64,000 bases of DNA from Brucella gallinifaecis (GTDB taxonomy: Bacteria > Pseudomonadota > Alphaproteobacteria > Rhizobiales > Rhizobiaceae). The stretch is from NCBI RefSeq assembly GCF_006476605.1, contig NZ_ML636803.1:186001-250000 (forward strand), read 5' to 3'. Shown here piece by piece: positions 19,550 to 28,839 of this stretch. The position numbers and the translations under genes are program-made. Each line of letters opens with the position of its first letter. Within the stretch, counting starts at the first letter, position 1. The notes under the pieces were generated by a model. The model had not been told where the DNA came from. It saw nothing but the letters and a program-made list of their open reading frames with translations, and did not search any database.

Positions 19550-19686
19550 GAGCGAAGCAGTTGTCTTTCCACAGCAATTGCGGTTGGCGACTGGTGTTGC
19601 GCTGCCTGGGAGCTTGATTTATGTGTATGGGCGTGTTCGTCTGGCATGAGCGAACAAAATGCTGATCGATTAAAGGAATAAAAACA

Positions 19687-19923
19687 ATGGCTGAACGATC
19701 GCAAAATCTTCAAGACCTTTTTCTCAATTCTGTACGCAAGCAGAAAATTTCACTGACCATTTTTCTTATTAATGGTGTGAAGCTTACGGGTATCGTAACG
19801 TCTTTTGATAATTTCTGCGTATTGTTGCGCCGCGATGGGCATTCGCAGCTTGTTTACAAGCATGCAATCTCGACCATCATGCCAAGCCAGCCTGTGCAGA
19901 TGTTTGAGGGTGAGGAAGCCTGA
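19687..19923 (+). CDS. hfq: RNA chaperone Hfq
   Basis: 78 residues, typical of alphaproteobacterial Hfq, which lacks the long C-terminal tail of E. coli Hfq. The Sm1 motif ([15 protein letters not shown]...[24 protein letters not shown]) and the Sm2 motif (YKHAISTI) are intact. It forms hexamers that pair small RNAs with mRNAs. The ATG follows an AAAGGAATAAAAACA ribosome-binding region. hflX follows after 210 bp, the conserved hfq-hflX pair. Confidence 0.98.
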
Positions 19924-20133
19924 CGCTTTTCTGTTTGATATTGGTCAGTTTATGGCTGGTGCGAGGTGATTGCCTGAAAGGTATCACTTGGCACTGGCTT
20001 TTTCGATTCTGAACCAGCCTCTGACGGGCTTGGGATCATGATTTGATTGACCGGGGCGTCTTCTGTTTGAAACTGCTTATGCGAAGACCTATCTGCTTGA
20101 GCAATTGGGTGCCGTATCCCGGAGTAAGTATAT

Positions 20134-21546
20134 TTGTCGAAATTCAAGGATAAGAACGTAACGCCTGCTGATGACAAGAATGGATTTGGTCTGTCTGAGC
20201 CAGAACCCACCAGAGCTGCGGTGATCGTTCCAATTTTGCCAGAACGGCATAATGTCAGCACTGCCAGTGAAGAAGGCGAACGGCCTCAGTTCCAGCGTTC
20301 CAACGAAGCGCGGCTGGAAGAAGCCGTTGGTCTTGCACGTGCGATTAATCTTGAAATTGCCCATGCGGAAAGTGTCATCGTCAACCAGCCGCGCCCTGCA
20401 ACGCTTCTGGGGACTGGCAAGGTTGAGGCAATCGCTGAAATTCTTGAAGATAAACTAATTGATCTTGTCATTGTCGATCATTCTTTGACACCGGTGCAGC
20501 AGCGTAATCTTGAAAAAGAGTGGAACGTCAAGGTTATCGATCGTACGGGGCTCATTCTGGAGATATTTGGCGAGAGAGCGCGTACCAAGGAAGGTGCGTT
20601 GCAGGTAGAGCTTGCGCATCTGAACTATCAAAAGGGCCGCCTGGTCAGAAGCTGGACCCACCTTGAGCGCCAGCGTGGCGGTGGCGGTTTTCTCGGTGGT
20701 CCGGGTGAAACACAGATCGAAGCCGACAGACGTATGCTTCAGGAGAAGATTCTGAAGATAAAGCGTGAGCTTGAAACGGTTGTGCGAACCCGCAGCTTGC
20801 ATCGACAGAAGCGCCGCAAGGTGCCGCATCCGGTGGTCGCACTGGTTGGCTATACCAATGCGGGTAAATCAACATTGTTCAATCGTATGACCGGCGCGGA
20901 TGTGCTGGCGGAAGATATGTTGTTTGCCACGCTTGATCCCACCTTGCGGCGCATTCGTCTCCCGCATGGCGAGACGGTCATTCTTTCCGATACGGTTGGC
21001 TTTATCTCGAACCTTCCGCATCATCTTGTGGCTGCGTTTCGTGCAACACTTGAAGAGGTTGTTGAAGCCGATCTCATTTTGCATGTGCGCGATATTTCCG
21101 ACCCGGATAATGCGTCACAGGCTGAGGATGTTGAAACCATTCTTGCAGGGCTTGATGTCGAGCCACATGATCATAAGCGCGTGATCCAGGTGTGGAATAA
21201 AATTGACAATCTGGATGAAGCTGGCCGTGAAGCGGCATTGCGCCTGGCTGCCGCAGGTGGTGACGAGGGGCGGCCAATCCCGCTTTCAGCATGGACGGGT
21301 GAAGGTGTTGACAGGTTGTTATCCCTCATCGAGAGCCGCATTGCTGGTGCGCTTGGTGCGATTGATGTCGTGCTTTCACCGGCTGAGCTACGTATTCTCG
21401 ACTGGATTTACCAGCATGGCAGTGAAGTAAAGCGCGAAGATCTTGAGGACGGCTCTGTTCGTATTCAGGCTTGCCTGACGGAAACCGCCCGCAAAATGCT
21501 GGATGAGAAACGCGGGATCAAGCCTGTCGAGCCCGATTGTGACTAG
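20134..21546 (+). CDS. hflX: GTPase HflX (TTG start)
   Basis: 470 residues. The N-terminal HflX domain has GTGKVEAI and the glycine-rich loop RQRGGGGFLGGPGETQIE, then a coiled segment and a TrmE-Era-type G domain: G1 GYTNAGKS, G3 DTVGF, G4 NKID. HflX binds ribosomes and splits stalled or hibernating 70S particles. The start codon is TTG, preceded by GGAG 9 bases upstream; no nearby in-frame ATG fits the conserved N-terminus. It sits directly downstream of hfq, and two large hairpins separate it from clpP. Confidence 0.95.
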   Translation: MSKFKDKNVTPADDKNGFGLSEPEPTRAAVIVPILPERHNVSTASEEGERPQFQRSNEARLEEAVGLARAINLEIAHAESVIVNQPRPATLLGTGKVEAIAEILEDKLIDLVIVDHSLTPVQQRNLEKEWNVKVIDRTGLILEIFGERARTKEGALQVELAHLNYQKGRLVRSWTHLERQRGGGGFLGGPGETQIEADRRMLQEKILKIKRELETVVRTRSLHRQKRRKVPHPVVALVGYTNAGKSTLFNRMTGADVLAEDMLFATLDPTLRRIRLPHGETVILSDTVGFISNLPHHLVAAFRATLEEVVEADLILHVRDISDPDNASQAEDVETILAGLDVEPHDHKRVIQVWNKIDNLDEAGREAALRLAAAGGDEGRPIPLSAWTGEGVDRLLSLIESRIAGALGAIDVVLSPAELRILDWIYQHGSEVKREDLEDGSVRIQACLTETARKMLDEKRGIKPVEPDCD

Positions 21547-21620
21547 TGTGGTGGATTTGAAGTTCCTATCATGTGTCTTGCATTCCCGTTTAGGAACTTC
21601 AAATCTGTAAACCACACTAG
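21543..21620. repeat. Long imperfect palindrome 1 after hflX
   Basis: Arms CTAGTGTGGTGGATTTGAAG/TTCCT and AGGAACTTC/AAATCTGTAAACCACACTAG can fold into a stem of about 26 bp with one bulged region around a loop of about 24 bases. It begins within the last codon of hflX and so may serve as its 3' end. It is a different family from the mosaic repeats. Confidence 0.7.
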
Positions 21621-21631
21621 ATTCAATAATT

Positions 21632-21711
21632 TACTAGTATGGCTTTGGACTCGAAATTCGCTCAGTTGACTGCAATACAGTGATACGAATTTCGGGTCCG
21701 CCATACTGGTA
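21632..21711. repeat. Long imperfect palindrome 2 before clpP
   Basis: Arms TACTAGTATGGC...GGACTCGAAATTCG and CGAATTTCGGGTCC...GCCATACTGGTA pair almost perfectly (about two mismatches in 26). Only 11 bp separate it from palindrome 1. The arms differ in sequence from palindrome 1 but have the same overall plan (TAG-containing tips, AAATTC/GAAGTT-like inner part). Confidence 0.7.
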
Positions 21712-21722
21712 TTGATCGACAT

Positions 21723-21752
21723 CTTGCGGAACATGGCTGCAAAGCCCTATGT
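21723..21752 (+). promoter_or_regulatory. Possible heat-shock (RpoH-type) promoter of clpP
   Basis: CTTG, 19 bases, then CCTATGT, resembling the alphaproteobacterial RpoH pattern. It would start transcription about 45 bp before the clpP ATG. The site was found by visual matching only. Confidence 0.35.
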
Positions 21753-21802
21753 ATGGTACATCCATACGATTCATATTCGGTATAAATATGCAGAGGCCCA
21801 TA

Positions 21803-22432
21803 ATGAGAGATCCAATTGAAACCGTGATGAACCTCGTGCCAATGGTTGTCGAACAGACAAACCGTGGCGAGCGGGCCTATGATATTTTTTCACGTTTGCT
21901 GAAAGAACGCATCATCTTCGTCAATGGTCCTGTAGAAGACGGCATGTCGATGCTGATCTGTGCGCAGCTGCTCTTTCTCGAGTCTGAAAACCCGAAGAAA
22001 GAGATTAACATGTATATCAACTCGCCCGGTGGCGTGGTTACGTCTGGTATGGCGATTTATGATACGATGCAGTTCATCAAGCCGCCAGTTTCCACGCTTT
22101 GCATGGGGCAGGCCGCTTCCATGGGGTCATTGCTTTTGACCGCAGGTGCAACTGGCCAGCGTTACGCCCTGCCTAATGCCCGTATTATGGTTCATCAGCC
22201 ATCGGGTGGTTTCCAGGGGCAGGCATCCGATATTGAGCGTCATGCGCAGGACATCATCAAGATGAAGCGCCGTCTCAATGAAATCTACGTCAAGCATACT
22301 GGCCGCGATTATGAGACCATTGAGCGTACGCTCGATCGTGATCATTTCATGACGGCACAGGAAGCGCTTGAATTCGGTCTGATCGACAAGGTGATCGAAT
22401 CGCGTGAAGTGGCAGCTGAAGAAACCAAGTAA
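21803..22432 (+). CDS. clpP: ATP-dependent Clp protease proteolytic subunit
   Basis: Serine peptidase forming the tetradecameric ClpP chamber. Starting at [10 protein letters not shown] gives 209 residues, the usual length, and this ATG has AGAGG 7 bases upstream; an ATG 18 codons earlier would add a non-conserved, poorly initiated lead. The catalytic triad is visible as S106 (GQAASMGS), H131 (MVHQPSGG) and D180 (LDRDHF), nine positions above the E. coli numbering. clpX follows after 393 bp on the same strand. Confidence 0.97.
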   Translation: MRDPIETVMNLVPMVVEQTNRGERAYDIFSRLLKERIIFVNGPVEDGMSMLICAQLLFLESENPKKEINMYINSPGGVVTSGMAIYDTMQFIKPPVSTLCMGQAASMGSLLLTAGATGQRYALPNARIMVHQPSGGFQGQASDIERHAQDIIKMKRRLNEIYVKHTGRDYETIERTLDRDHFMTAQEALEFGLIDKVIESREVAAEETK

Positions 22433-22825
22433 TTTATAGAGGTGGCTGGCTGCCTTTTCATATTTTAATGTGGTTTGCCACAAAAGGGGCTTATTTCGTG
22501 GTCCTACGTGAAACTTATGGCTTCATATTAAGGATCTGTTGGGGTTCCACACGCTAATATTGTTCAGATTGTGCCGAATCTCGACCGGGGATATGATTTT
22601 TCATTTGTTCCCTGGCTGAGGTTCTGCAAAAGTTGCCATAAAGGCTTATTCGGTCGGAAAGCCTGGGGTGACTGGAACCCGAAGACTTGTAAGCAGTGCG
22701 TAAAAGCTGCTGATGGAACCAGCCAGAAGCGTGTTTTGCTTTCTGGATGGGGCCGAACCGGAAAAAACGATTGGAATGGGTGTGGACAGCGCTCACTCGT
22801 TTCAGTCAATTGAAAGGAAACTGCA
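22433..22825 (+). other. 393-bp gap between clpP and clpX
   Basis: No family is recognised. A frame opens with GTG at 22571 and runs 80 codons to a TGA at 22811, 12 bp before clpX. It encodes a Cys-rich peptide with CKSC-x17-CKQC spacing, but it has no ribosome-binding site and the opposite strand is open too. No terminator with a T run and no mosaic repeat is evident; it probably contains the clpX promoter. Confidence 0.5.
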
Positions 22826-24100
22826 ATGAGCAAAGTCAGCAACAGCGGCGGCGATTCAAAGAATACGCTTTATTGCTCGTTCTGTGGCAAAAGCCAGCAT
22901 GAAGTTCGTAAGCTGATTGCGGGCCCGACCGTGTTTATCTGCGACGAATGTGTCGAACTTTGCATGGATATCATCCGCGAGGAAAATAAAACCTCGATGG
23001 TGAAGTCGCGCGAAGGTGTGCCTACGCCGCAGGAAATTATGGATGTTCTTGACGATTATGTCATCGGCCAGAAAGACGCCAAGCGCGTTCTCTCGGTTGC
23101 GGTACACAATCACTACAAGCGTCTCGCGCATCAGACGAAGAATAATGATATCGAACTGGCGAAGTCCAACATTCTGCTGGTTGGTCCGACGGGTTGTGGC
23201 AAGACCTATCTTGCCCAGACTCTTGCACGCATCATCGATGTTCCGTTCACCATGGCCGATGCAACGACTCTCACAGAGGCTGGCTATGTCGGTGAAGATG
23301 TCGAGAACATCATCCTGAAGCTGCTTCAGTCGGCAGATTACAATGTTGAACGCGCACAGCGCGGCATTGTTTATATCGATGAAGTCGACAAGATCAGCCG
23401 CAAGTCGGACAATCCTTCGATTACCCGCGATGTATCAGGCGAAGGCGTTCAGCAGGCGCTGCTCAAGATTATGGAAGGCACCGTTGCTTCCGTGCCGCCA
23501 CAGGGTGGCCGCAAGCATCCGCAGCAGGAGTTCCTGCAGGTGGATACGACGAATATCCTTTTCATCTGTGGTGGTGCTTTTGCCGGTCTCGACAAGATTA
23601 TTTCAGCTCGCGGCGAAAAGACTTCGATTGGTTTTGGTGCGCATGTCAAATCGGTCGATGAACGTCGTATCGGTGATGTGTTCAAGGAGCTGGAGCCGGA
23701 AGATCTGCTGAAATTCGGCCTTATTCCGGAATTCGTCGGTCGTCTGCCTGTTATTGCCACTCTGGAAGATCTGGATGTCGATGCACTGGTTCAGATCCTG
23801 ACCGAGCCGAAAAATGCGCTCGTGAAGCAGTATCAGCGTCTGTTTGACATGGAAAATGTCGAGCTGAGCTTCCACGATGATGCTTTGCGTGCGATTGCCA
23901 ATAAGGCTGTTGAACGTAAGACTGGTGCTCGTGGTCTGCGTTCGATCATGGAAAAGATCCTTCTCGATACAATGTTTGAACTTCCAACTCTGGAAGGTGT
24001 ACAGGAAGTGGTTATTTCCGGTGATGTGGTGGATGGCAGTGCTCGTCCGCTTTACATTTATGCTGAACGTCAGGATGAAAAAGGCAATGCTTCAGCCTGA
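22826..24100 (+). CDS. clpX: ATP-dependent Clp protease ATP-binding subunit ClpX
   Basis: 424-residue AAA+ unfoldase that feeds ClpP. In alphaproteobacteria ClpXP degrades CtrA and other cell-cycle regulators. The N-terminal zinc-binding domain has C17, C20, C39 and C42 (CSFCGK ... CDECVELC). Walker A is GPTGCGKT (about 118-125), Walker B is VYIDEVDKI, and the IGF-type ClpP-docking loop is present as IGFGA. The ribosome-binding site AAAGGAAA precedes the ATG. A strong terminator follows the gene. Confidence 0.98.
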   Translation: MSKVSNSGGDSKNTLYCSFCGKSQHEVRKLIAGPTVFICDECVELCMDIIREENKTSMVKSREGVPTPQEIMDVLDDYVIGQKDAKRVLSVAVHNHYKRLAHQTKNNDIELAKSNILLVGPTGCGKTYLAQTLARIIDVPFTMADATTLTEAGYVGEDVENIILKLLQSADYNVERAQRGIVYIDEVDKISRKSDNPSITRDVSGEGVQQALLKIMEGTVASVPPQGGRKHPQQEFLQVDTTNILFICGGAFAGLDKIISARGEKTSIGFGAHVKSVDERRIGDVFKELEPEDLLKFGLIPEFVGRLPVIATLEDLDVDALVQILTEPKNALVKQYQRLFDMENVELSFHDDALRAIANKAVERKTGARGLRSIMEKILLDTMFELPTLEGVQEVVISGDVVDGSARPLYIYAERQDEKGNASA

Positions 24101-24123
24101 CAGGTGTTGAAGAAATGAGAGCG

Positions 24124-24146
24124 AGGCCGCGAAAGCGGCCTTTTTC
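24124..24146 (+). terminator. Rho-independent terminator after clpX
   Basis: Stem AGGCCGC / GCGGCCT with a GAAA loop and a following T run. Confidence 0.9.
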
Positions 24147-24176
24147 TTGTCTATCATTGGTGTTCGCTCGATATAT
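24146..24176 (+). promoter_or_regulatory. Possible heat-shock (RpoH-type) promoter of lon
   Basis: CTTG, 19 bases, then CGATATAT, the same geometry as the candidate before clpP. It starts within the T-tract of the clpX terminator and would leave a leader of about 190 bases before lon. Visual match only. Confidence 0.3.
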
Positions 24177-24373
24177 CGCATAATCGTTATTGTACAAGTT
24201 TGCGTGACGGCGCAGGATAAATGACGATTCTATGAATGTTGCTGGTTAAAGCAGCTTGAATTTAGGAGTTCGACACTCCAATTATGGACCGAAGCACTGG
24301 TTGTGGACTGCCTCGCTGTGAAAGGGGACGCAACCTTTGGCAATCGGGTCGAACGGCCTGAGAAAGGACTGAC

Positions 24374-26797
24374 ATGACGGATATTGAACAGAAGACGGAA
24401 GTGGGTGGCGATAACGGGCTGTACGCCGTTCTGCCGTTGCGCGATATCGTAGTCTTCCCCCATATGATTGTTCCGCTGTTTGTTGGACGTGAAAAGTCGA
24501 TAAAAGCGCTTGAAGAAGTGATGGGCGTCGACAAACAGATTTTGCTCGCAACGCAGAAGAATGCGGCTGATGACGATCCGGCACCGGATGCAATCTATGA
24601 AATTGGTACGATCGCAAACGTATTGCAGCTTCTGAAGCTCCCGGACGGAACCGTCAAGGTTCTTGTCGAAGGTACCGCGCGAGCAAAGGTTTCCAAATTT
24701 ACCGATCGTGAGGATTATCACGAAGCGTATGCAGCCGCTTTAGCTGAGCCAGAAGAGGATGCCGTTGAAGTTGAGGCTCTGGCCCGTTCAGTGGTTTCGG
24801 ACTTCGAAAACTACGTCAAGCTGAACAAGAAGATTTCGCCGGAAGTGGTTGGCGCAGCCAGCCAGATCGAGGATTATTCCAAGCTTGCTGATACGGTTGC
24901 ATCGCATCTGGCGATCAAGATTCCTGAAAAACAGGAAATGCTGTCGATTCTTTCGGTGCGTGAGCGCCTTGAGAAGGCGCTTGCTTTCATGGAATCCGAG
25001 ATTTCTGTTCTGCAGGTTGAGAAGCGCATCCGTGGCCGCGTCAAGCGCCAGATGGAAAAGACCCAGCGCGAATATTACCTCAACGAGCAGATGAAGGCGA
25101 TCCAGAAGGAGCTTGGTGACGGCGAGGATGGCCGCGACGAAGCGGCTGAACTCGAAGAACGCATCAACAAGACCAAGCTTTCCAAGGAAGCACGGGAAAA
25201 GGCACAGGCTGAGCTGAAGAAACTGCGCAGCATGAGCCCGATGTCGGCGGAAGCGACTGTGGTACGCAATTATCTCGACTGGCTGTTGTCCCTCCCATGG
25301 GGCAAGAAGTCGAAGATCAAGCAGGATCTCAACTTTGCCGAAGGGGTGCTGGATGACGAGCATTTCGGCCTCGATAAGGTCAAGGAGCGCATTGTCGAAT
25401 ATCTCGCAGTGCAGGCTCGCTCGACGAAGATCAAAGGCCCGATCCTCTGCCTCGTTGGACCTCCCGGCGTTGGCAAGACGTCGCTCGCTCGCTCAATTGC
25501 CAAGGCTACAGGACGCGAATATGTCCGTATGTCGCTTGGTGGCGTACGGGATGAGGCTGAAATCCGCGGTCATCGCCGCACCTATATCGGTTCGATGCCC
25601 GGCAAGGTCATCCAGTCGATGAAGAAAGCAAAGAAATCCAACCCACTCTTCCTGCTCGATGAGATCGACAAGATGGGGCAGGATTTCCGTGGCGATCCGT
25701 CATCGGCAATGCTTGAGGTGCTGGATCCAGAACAGAACTCGACCTTTATGGATCACTATCTTGAGGTTGAATATGATCTGTCGAACGTCATGTTCGTGAC
25801 GACTGCCAATACGCTGAATATTCCCGGTCCGCTTCTGGATCGTATGGAAGTCATCCGTATTGCCGGTTACACTGAGGATGAAAAGCTCGAGATTGCCAAG
25901 CGGCATTTGTTGCCGAAGGCGATCAAGGACCATGCTTTGCAGCCGAAAGAGTTTTTTGTCACAGACGACGCGCTGCGTAATGTAATCCGTCTTTACACGC
26001 GTGAAGCCGGTGTTCGCAGTCTTGAGCGTGAGATGATGACATTGGCTCGTAAGGCTGTGACCGAGATTCTGAAGACGAAGAAGAAGTCGGTGAAGATTAC
26101 CGACAAGAATCTTTCCGATTATCTCGGTGTTGAGCGCTTCCGTTATGGTCAGGCTGAAGGAGAAGACCAGGTTGGTGTTGTCACAGGTCTGGCATGGACT
26201 GAAGTTGGCGGCGAATTGCTGACCATCGAAGGCGTCATGATGCCCGGTAAAGGCCGCATGACTGTCACGGGTAATCTTCGTGATGTGATGAAGGAATCTA
26301 TTTCAGCGGCGGCATCCTATGTTCGCTCGCGTGCGGTTGATTTCGGCATTGAGCCTCCGTTGTTTGACAAGCGTGATATCCACGTTCACGTACCGGAAGG
26401 TGCGACACCTAAGGATGGTCCATCGGCTGGTATCGCTATGGTTACGGCTATTGTCTCTGTTCTGACCGGTATTCCGGTCCGCAAGGACATTGCAATGACG
26501 GGTGAAGTGACGCTGCGTGGCCGTGTGCTGCCTATCGGTGGATTGAAGGAAAAGCTGCTTGCTGCGTTGCGCGGCGGTATCAAGAAGGTTCTGATCCCGG
26601 AAGAAAACGCCAAGGATCTGGCGGATATTCCAGATAATGTGAAGAACAATCTCGAAATCGTTCCGGTGTCGAGAGTCGGTGAAGTTCTCAAACATGCACT
26701 GGTTCGTGAGCCGCAGCCAATTGAGTGGGTGGAGCCTGAAACACCAATTTCATCTGCTAAAGTAGATGATGAAGCAGGTGTCTCGACGGCCCATTGA
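24374..26797 (+). CDS. lon: ATP-dependent protease Lon
   Basis: 807-residue LonA protease. Order: N-terminal substrate-binding domain beginning LYAVLPLRDIVVFPHMIVPLFVGR, coiled region (residues about 195-260), AAA+ module with Walker A GPPGVGKT and Walker B LFLLDEIDKM, and C-terminal protease domain. The catalytic dyad is S684 (DGPSAGIAM) and K727 (GGLKEK). It degrades damaged and regulatory proteins. The gene stands alone between two terminators. The upstream 273-bp gap contains the candidate heat-shock promoter and a small hairpin (GGAGT/ACTCC near 24270). Confidence 0.98.
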   Translation: MTDIEQKTEVGGDNGLYAVLPLRDIVVFPHMIVPLFVGREKSIKALEEVMGVDKQILLATQKNAADDDPAPDAIYEIGTIANVLQLLKLPDGTVKVLVEGTARAKVSKFTDREDYHEAYAAALAEPEEDAVEVEALARSVVSDFENYVKLNKKISPEVVGAASQIEDYSKLADTVASHLAIKIPEKQEMLSILSVRERLEKALAFMESEISVLQVEKRIRGRVKRQMEKTQREYYLNEQMKAIQKELGDGEDGRDEAAELEERINKTKLSKEAREKAQAELKKLRSMSPMSAEATVVRNYLDWLLSLPWGKKSKIKQDLNFAEGVLDDEHFGLDKVKERIVEYLAVQARSTKIKGPILCLVGPPGVGKTSLARSIAKATGREYVRMSLGGVRDEAEIRGHRRTYIGSMPGKVIQSMKKAKKSNPLFLLDEIDKMGQDFRGDPSSAMLEVLDPEQNSTFMDHYLEVEYDLSNVMFVTTANTLNIPGPLLDRMEVIRIAGYTEDEKLEIAKRHLLPKAIKDHALQPKEFFVTDDALRNVIRLYTREAGVRSLEREMMTLARKAVTEILKTKKKSVKITDKNLSDYLGVERFRYGQAEGEDQVGVVTGLAWTEVGGELLTIEGVMMPGKGRMTVTGNLRDVMKESISAAASYVRSRAVDFGIEPPLFDKRDIHVHVPEGATPKDGPSAGIAMVTAIVSVLTGIPVRKDIAMTGEVTLRGRVLPIGGLKEKLLAALRGGIKKVLIPEENAKDLADIPDNVKNNLEIVPVSRVGEVLKHALVREPQPIEWVEPETPISSAKVDDEAGVSTAH

Positions 26798-26823
26798 TGG
26801 TCACTTGTTCCTAATATGTTAAG

Positions 26824-26882
26824 AATGCCGGGCTAATTGCCCGGCATTTCTGTGTTTAACCCCGGCTTTCCGGGGTTTTTTC
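26824..26882 (+). terminator. Tandem terminators after lon
   Basis: The first hairpin is AATGCCGGGC / GCCCGGCATT (26824-26848) followed by TTCTGTGTTT. The second is AACCCCGG / CCGGGGTT (26858-26877) followed by a six-T run. The second is the stronger classical terminator. Confidence 0.9.
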
Positions 26883-26885
26883 TTA

Positions 26886-26914
26886 TTGACAGGCTTGGTT
26901 TGTGAACCGATTTG
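26886..26914 (+). promoter_or_regulatory. Possible promoter of hupB
   Basis: A perfect TTGACA -35 box (26886-26891) lies just after the lon terminator, with a poorly conserved -10 region about 17-18 bases further on. Confidence 0.35.
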
Positions 26915-26975
26915 AATAAACTGCACGCAATCCGGTCGCTTTATTCGTTCCGGTAGATAAAGAAAGGAAATGCCT

Positions 26976-27251
26976 ATGAACAAGAACGAATTGGTCGCCG
27001 CAGTAGCGGAAAAGGGCGGTTTGACTAAGACCGATGCAGGAACTGCTGTTGACGCTGTACTCGCAGCTGTCACTGGTGCCCTCAAGTCTGGCGAAGAAGT
27101 ACGCCTGCCAGGATTTGGCGTTTTCTCCGTATCGCATCGTGCAGCCTCGACAGGCCGCAACCCTTCGACTGGCAAGGAAGTTGCCATTCCTGCCCGTAAC
27201 GTGCCGAAGTTCTCGGCTGGCAAAGGCCTGAAGGATGCTGTTAACGGCTAA
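26976..27251 (+). CDS. hupB: DNA-binding protein HU
   Basis: 91-residue nucleoid protein of the HU/IHF family. The start MNKNELVAAVAEKGGLTK is chosen because AGGAA lies 8 bases before the ATG at 26976, whereas the ATG at 26970 is only 2 bases from it. The family signature PGFGVFSVSHRAASTGRNPSTG, covering the DNA-intercalating beta arm with its proline, is intact. It has its own terminator, and lon-hupB adjacency is widespread in bacteria. Confidence 0.97.
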   Translation: MNKNELVAAVAEKGGLTKTDAGTAVDAVLAAVTGALKSGEEVRLPGFGVFSVSHRAASTGRNPSTGKEVAIPARNVPKFSAGKGLKDAVNG

Positions 27252-27295
27252 TCCTATAATTTGAGGCGACTTGTCGTGCTCGATTATGTGAGAAG

Positions 27296-27320
27296 GCCCG
27301 GTTGTACCGGGCTTTTTCTT
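27296..27320 (+). terminator. Rho-independent terminator after hupB
   Basis: Stem GCCCGGT / ACCGGGC with a 3-base loop, followed by TTTTTCTTTT. Confidence 0.88.
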
Positions 27321-27363
27321 TTGCTTACATAAGTGTCACGCTTAGTTTTGAATGGAGAGTCCC

Positions 27364-28758
27364 ATGGCCGGTTATGATTATGATCTTTTTGTTATCGGCG
27401 GTGGGTCCGGTGGTGTAAGGGCAGGGCGTCTTGCTGGCGCCATGGGCAAAAAGGTTGGTCTGGCTGAAGAATACCGCATGGGGGGCACCTGCGTTATCCG
27501 TGGCTGCGTTCCTAAAAAACTATTTGTATATGCATCACAGTTTCCTGAACATTTTGAAGATGCTGCCGGTTATGGCTGGGATGTCGGCAAAAGCAGTTTT
27601 AACTGGAAAAAGCTGCTTGAAGCCAAGGATAAGGAAATTGATCGCCTTGAAGGTCTTTATCGTAAAGGGCTGGAAAATGTGAAAGTTGAGATATTCGAAA
27701 GCCGGGCAGAATTGATAGACGCCCATACAATCGAACTCAAAGCAGATGGTCGTCGTGTAACTGCGGATCAGATTTTGATTGCAACAGGTGGTCATCCGAG
27801 TGTGGATGACAATCTGCCGGGAGCAGAATATTGCATCAGCTCCAATGAAGCTTTTCATCTGGAGGAATTGCCGAAAGCCATAGTGATTGCTGGCGGAGGC
27901 TATATAGCAGTCGAATTTGCTAATATTTTTCACGGTCTTGGTGTGGAAACCACTATTGTGTATCGCGGCAAGGAAATCCTCTCGCGTTTTGATAAGGATT
28001 TGCGTCACCTGTTGCATGAAACGATGGCTGCTAAAGGTATTCGTATCATTTGCGGTGCAGTTTTTGAAAAGATCGAGAAGCAGGCTGATGGAACGCTGAA
28101 TGTTTCACTCAATAATGGTCAAACGCTCAATGCCGGTCAGGTGATGATGGCAATTGGCCGTAAGCCTAACAGCAGAGGTCTTGGTCTCGAAAAAGCTGGC
28201 GTTAAGACTGGAGCTCAGGGGGAAATCGAAGTCGATGATTATTCTCGTACCAGCGTTTCCAATATCTGGGCAGTGGGTGATGTCATCAACCGTGTTCAGT
28301 TAACGCCTGTAGCGATTCATGAAGCCATGTGCTTCCTTGAAACAGCTTTTAAGAATAATCCGACCAGACCTGATCATGATCTGATCGCCACGGCCGTTTT
28401 CTCGCAGCCTGAAATTGGCACAGTCGGCTTGCCGGAAGAGGAGGCCGCAAAAAAATATTCTGAACTGGAAGTCTACCAGGCGCTTTTCCGCCCTATGAAA
28501 AATACTTTGTCAGGTCGCAATGAAAAAATGCTGATGAAAATCATTGTGGATGCAAAGAGCCGCAAGGTTGTTGGTGTGCATATAATGGGACCTGATGCGG
28601 GCGAAATGGCGCAGTTGATTGGCATTTCTTTGAAAGCGGGTGCAACCAAGGATGACTTTGATCGTACAATGGCAGTGCACCCAACAGCCTCTGAAGAGCT
28701 TGTGACCATGTACAAGCCAACCTACCGGGTTGTGAACGGAGAAAGAATAGAAAACTAA
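27364..28758 (+). CDS. gor: Glutathione-disulfide reductase
   Basis: NADPH- and FAD-dependent reductase, 464 residues from MAGYDYDLFVIGGGSGG. The ATG at 27352 would add four residues, but the GGAGAG ribosome-binding element overlaps that codon, favouring 27364. The redox-active disulfide is C43 and C48 in GGTCVIRGCVPKK, the form specific to glutathione reductases. The NADPH-binding GGGYIAVEFANIF and the C-terminal VHPTASEELVTMY (catalytic His-Glu pair) are also present. It is probably monocistronic, 192 bp before the DAHP synthase. Confidence 0.94.
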   Translation: MAGYDYDLFVIGGGSGGVRAGRLAGAMGKKVGLAEEYRMGGTCVIRGCVPKKLFVYASQFPEHFEDAAGYGWDVGKSSFNWKKLLEAKDKEIDRLEGLYRKGLENVKVEIFESRAELIDAHTIELKADGRRVTADQILIATGGHPSVDDNLPGAEYCISSNEAFHLEELPKAIVIAGGGYIAVEFANIFHGLGVETTIVYRGKEILSRFDKDLRHLLHETMAAKGIRIICGAVFEKIEKQADGTLNVSLNNGQTLNAGQVMMAIGRKPNSRGLGLEKAGVKTGAQGEIEVDDYSRTSVSNIWAVGDVINRVQLTPVAIHEAMCFLETAFKNNPTRPDHDLIATAVFSQPEIGTVGLPEEEAAKKYSELEVYQALFRPMKNTLSGRNEKMLMKIIVDAKSRKVVGVHIMGPDAGEMAQLIGISLKAGATKDDFDRTMAVHPTASEELVTMYKPTYRVVNGERIEN

Positions 28759-28839
28759 TCTTTCGTCGCACGCGCATCCTGTTAACGATTCTTGCTGGTA
28801 TAAAGCAAGCGACTGCATTATATCAACGCGGTCACGTGT

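Larger units (their letters stand above)
19257..19686 (+). other. 430-bp gap before hfq: repeat element and CtrA-type site
   Basis: No gene is supported. It holds a degenerate mosaic palindromic repeat (19392-19495), a perfect TTAA-N7-TTAA motif (19535-19549), and an unassigned 190-bp tail next to trkA. The hfq ribosome-binding site (AAAGGAATAAAAAC) ends it. Confidence 0.7.

Noticed and set aside
24244-24258. TTAA-N7-TGAA upstream of lon as a CtrA site
   Set aside because: One half-site is mismatched; too weak to report as a feature.
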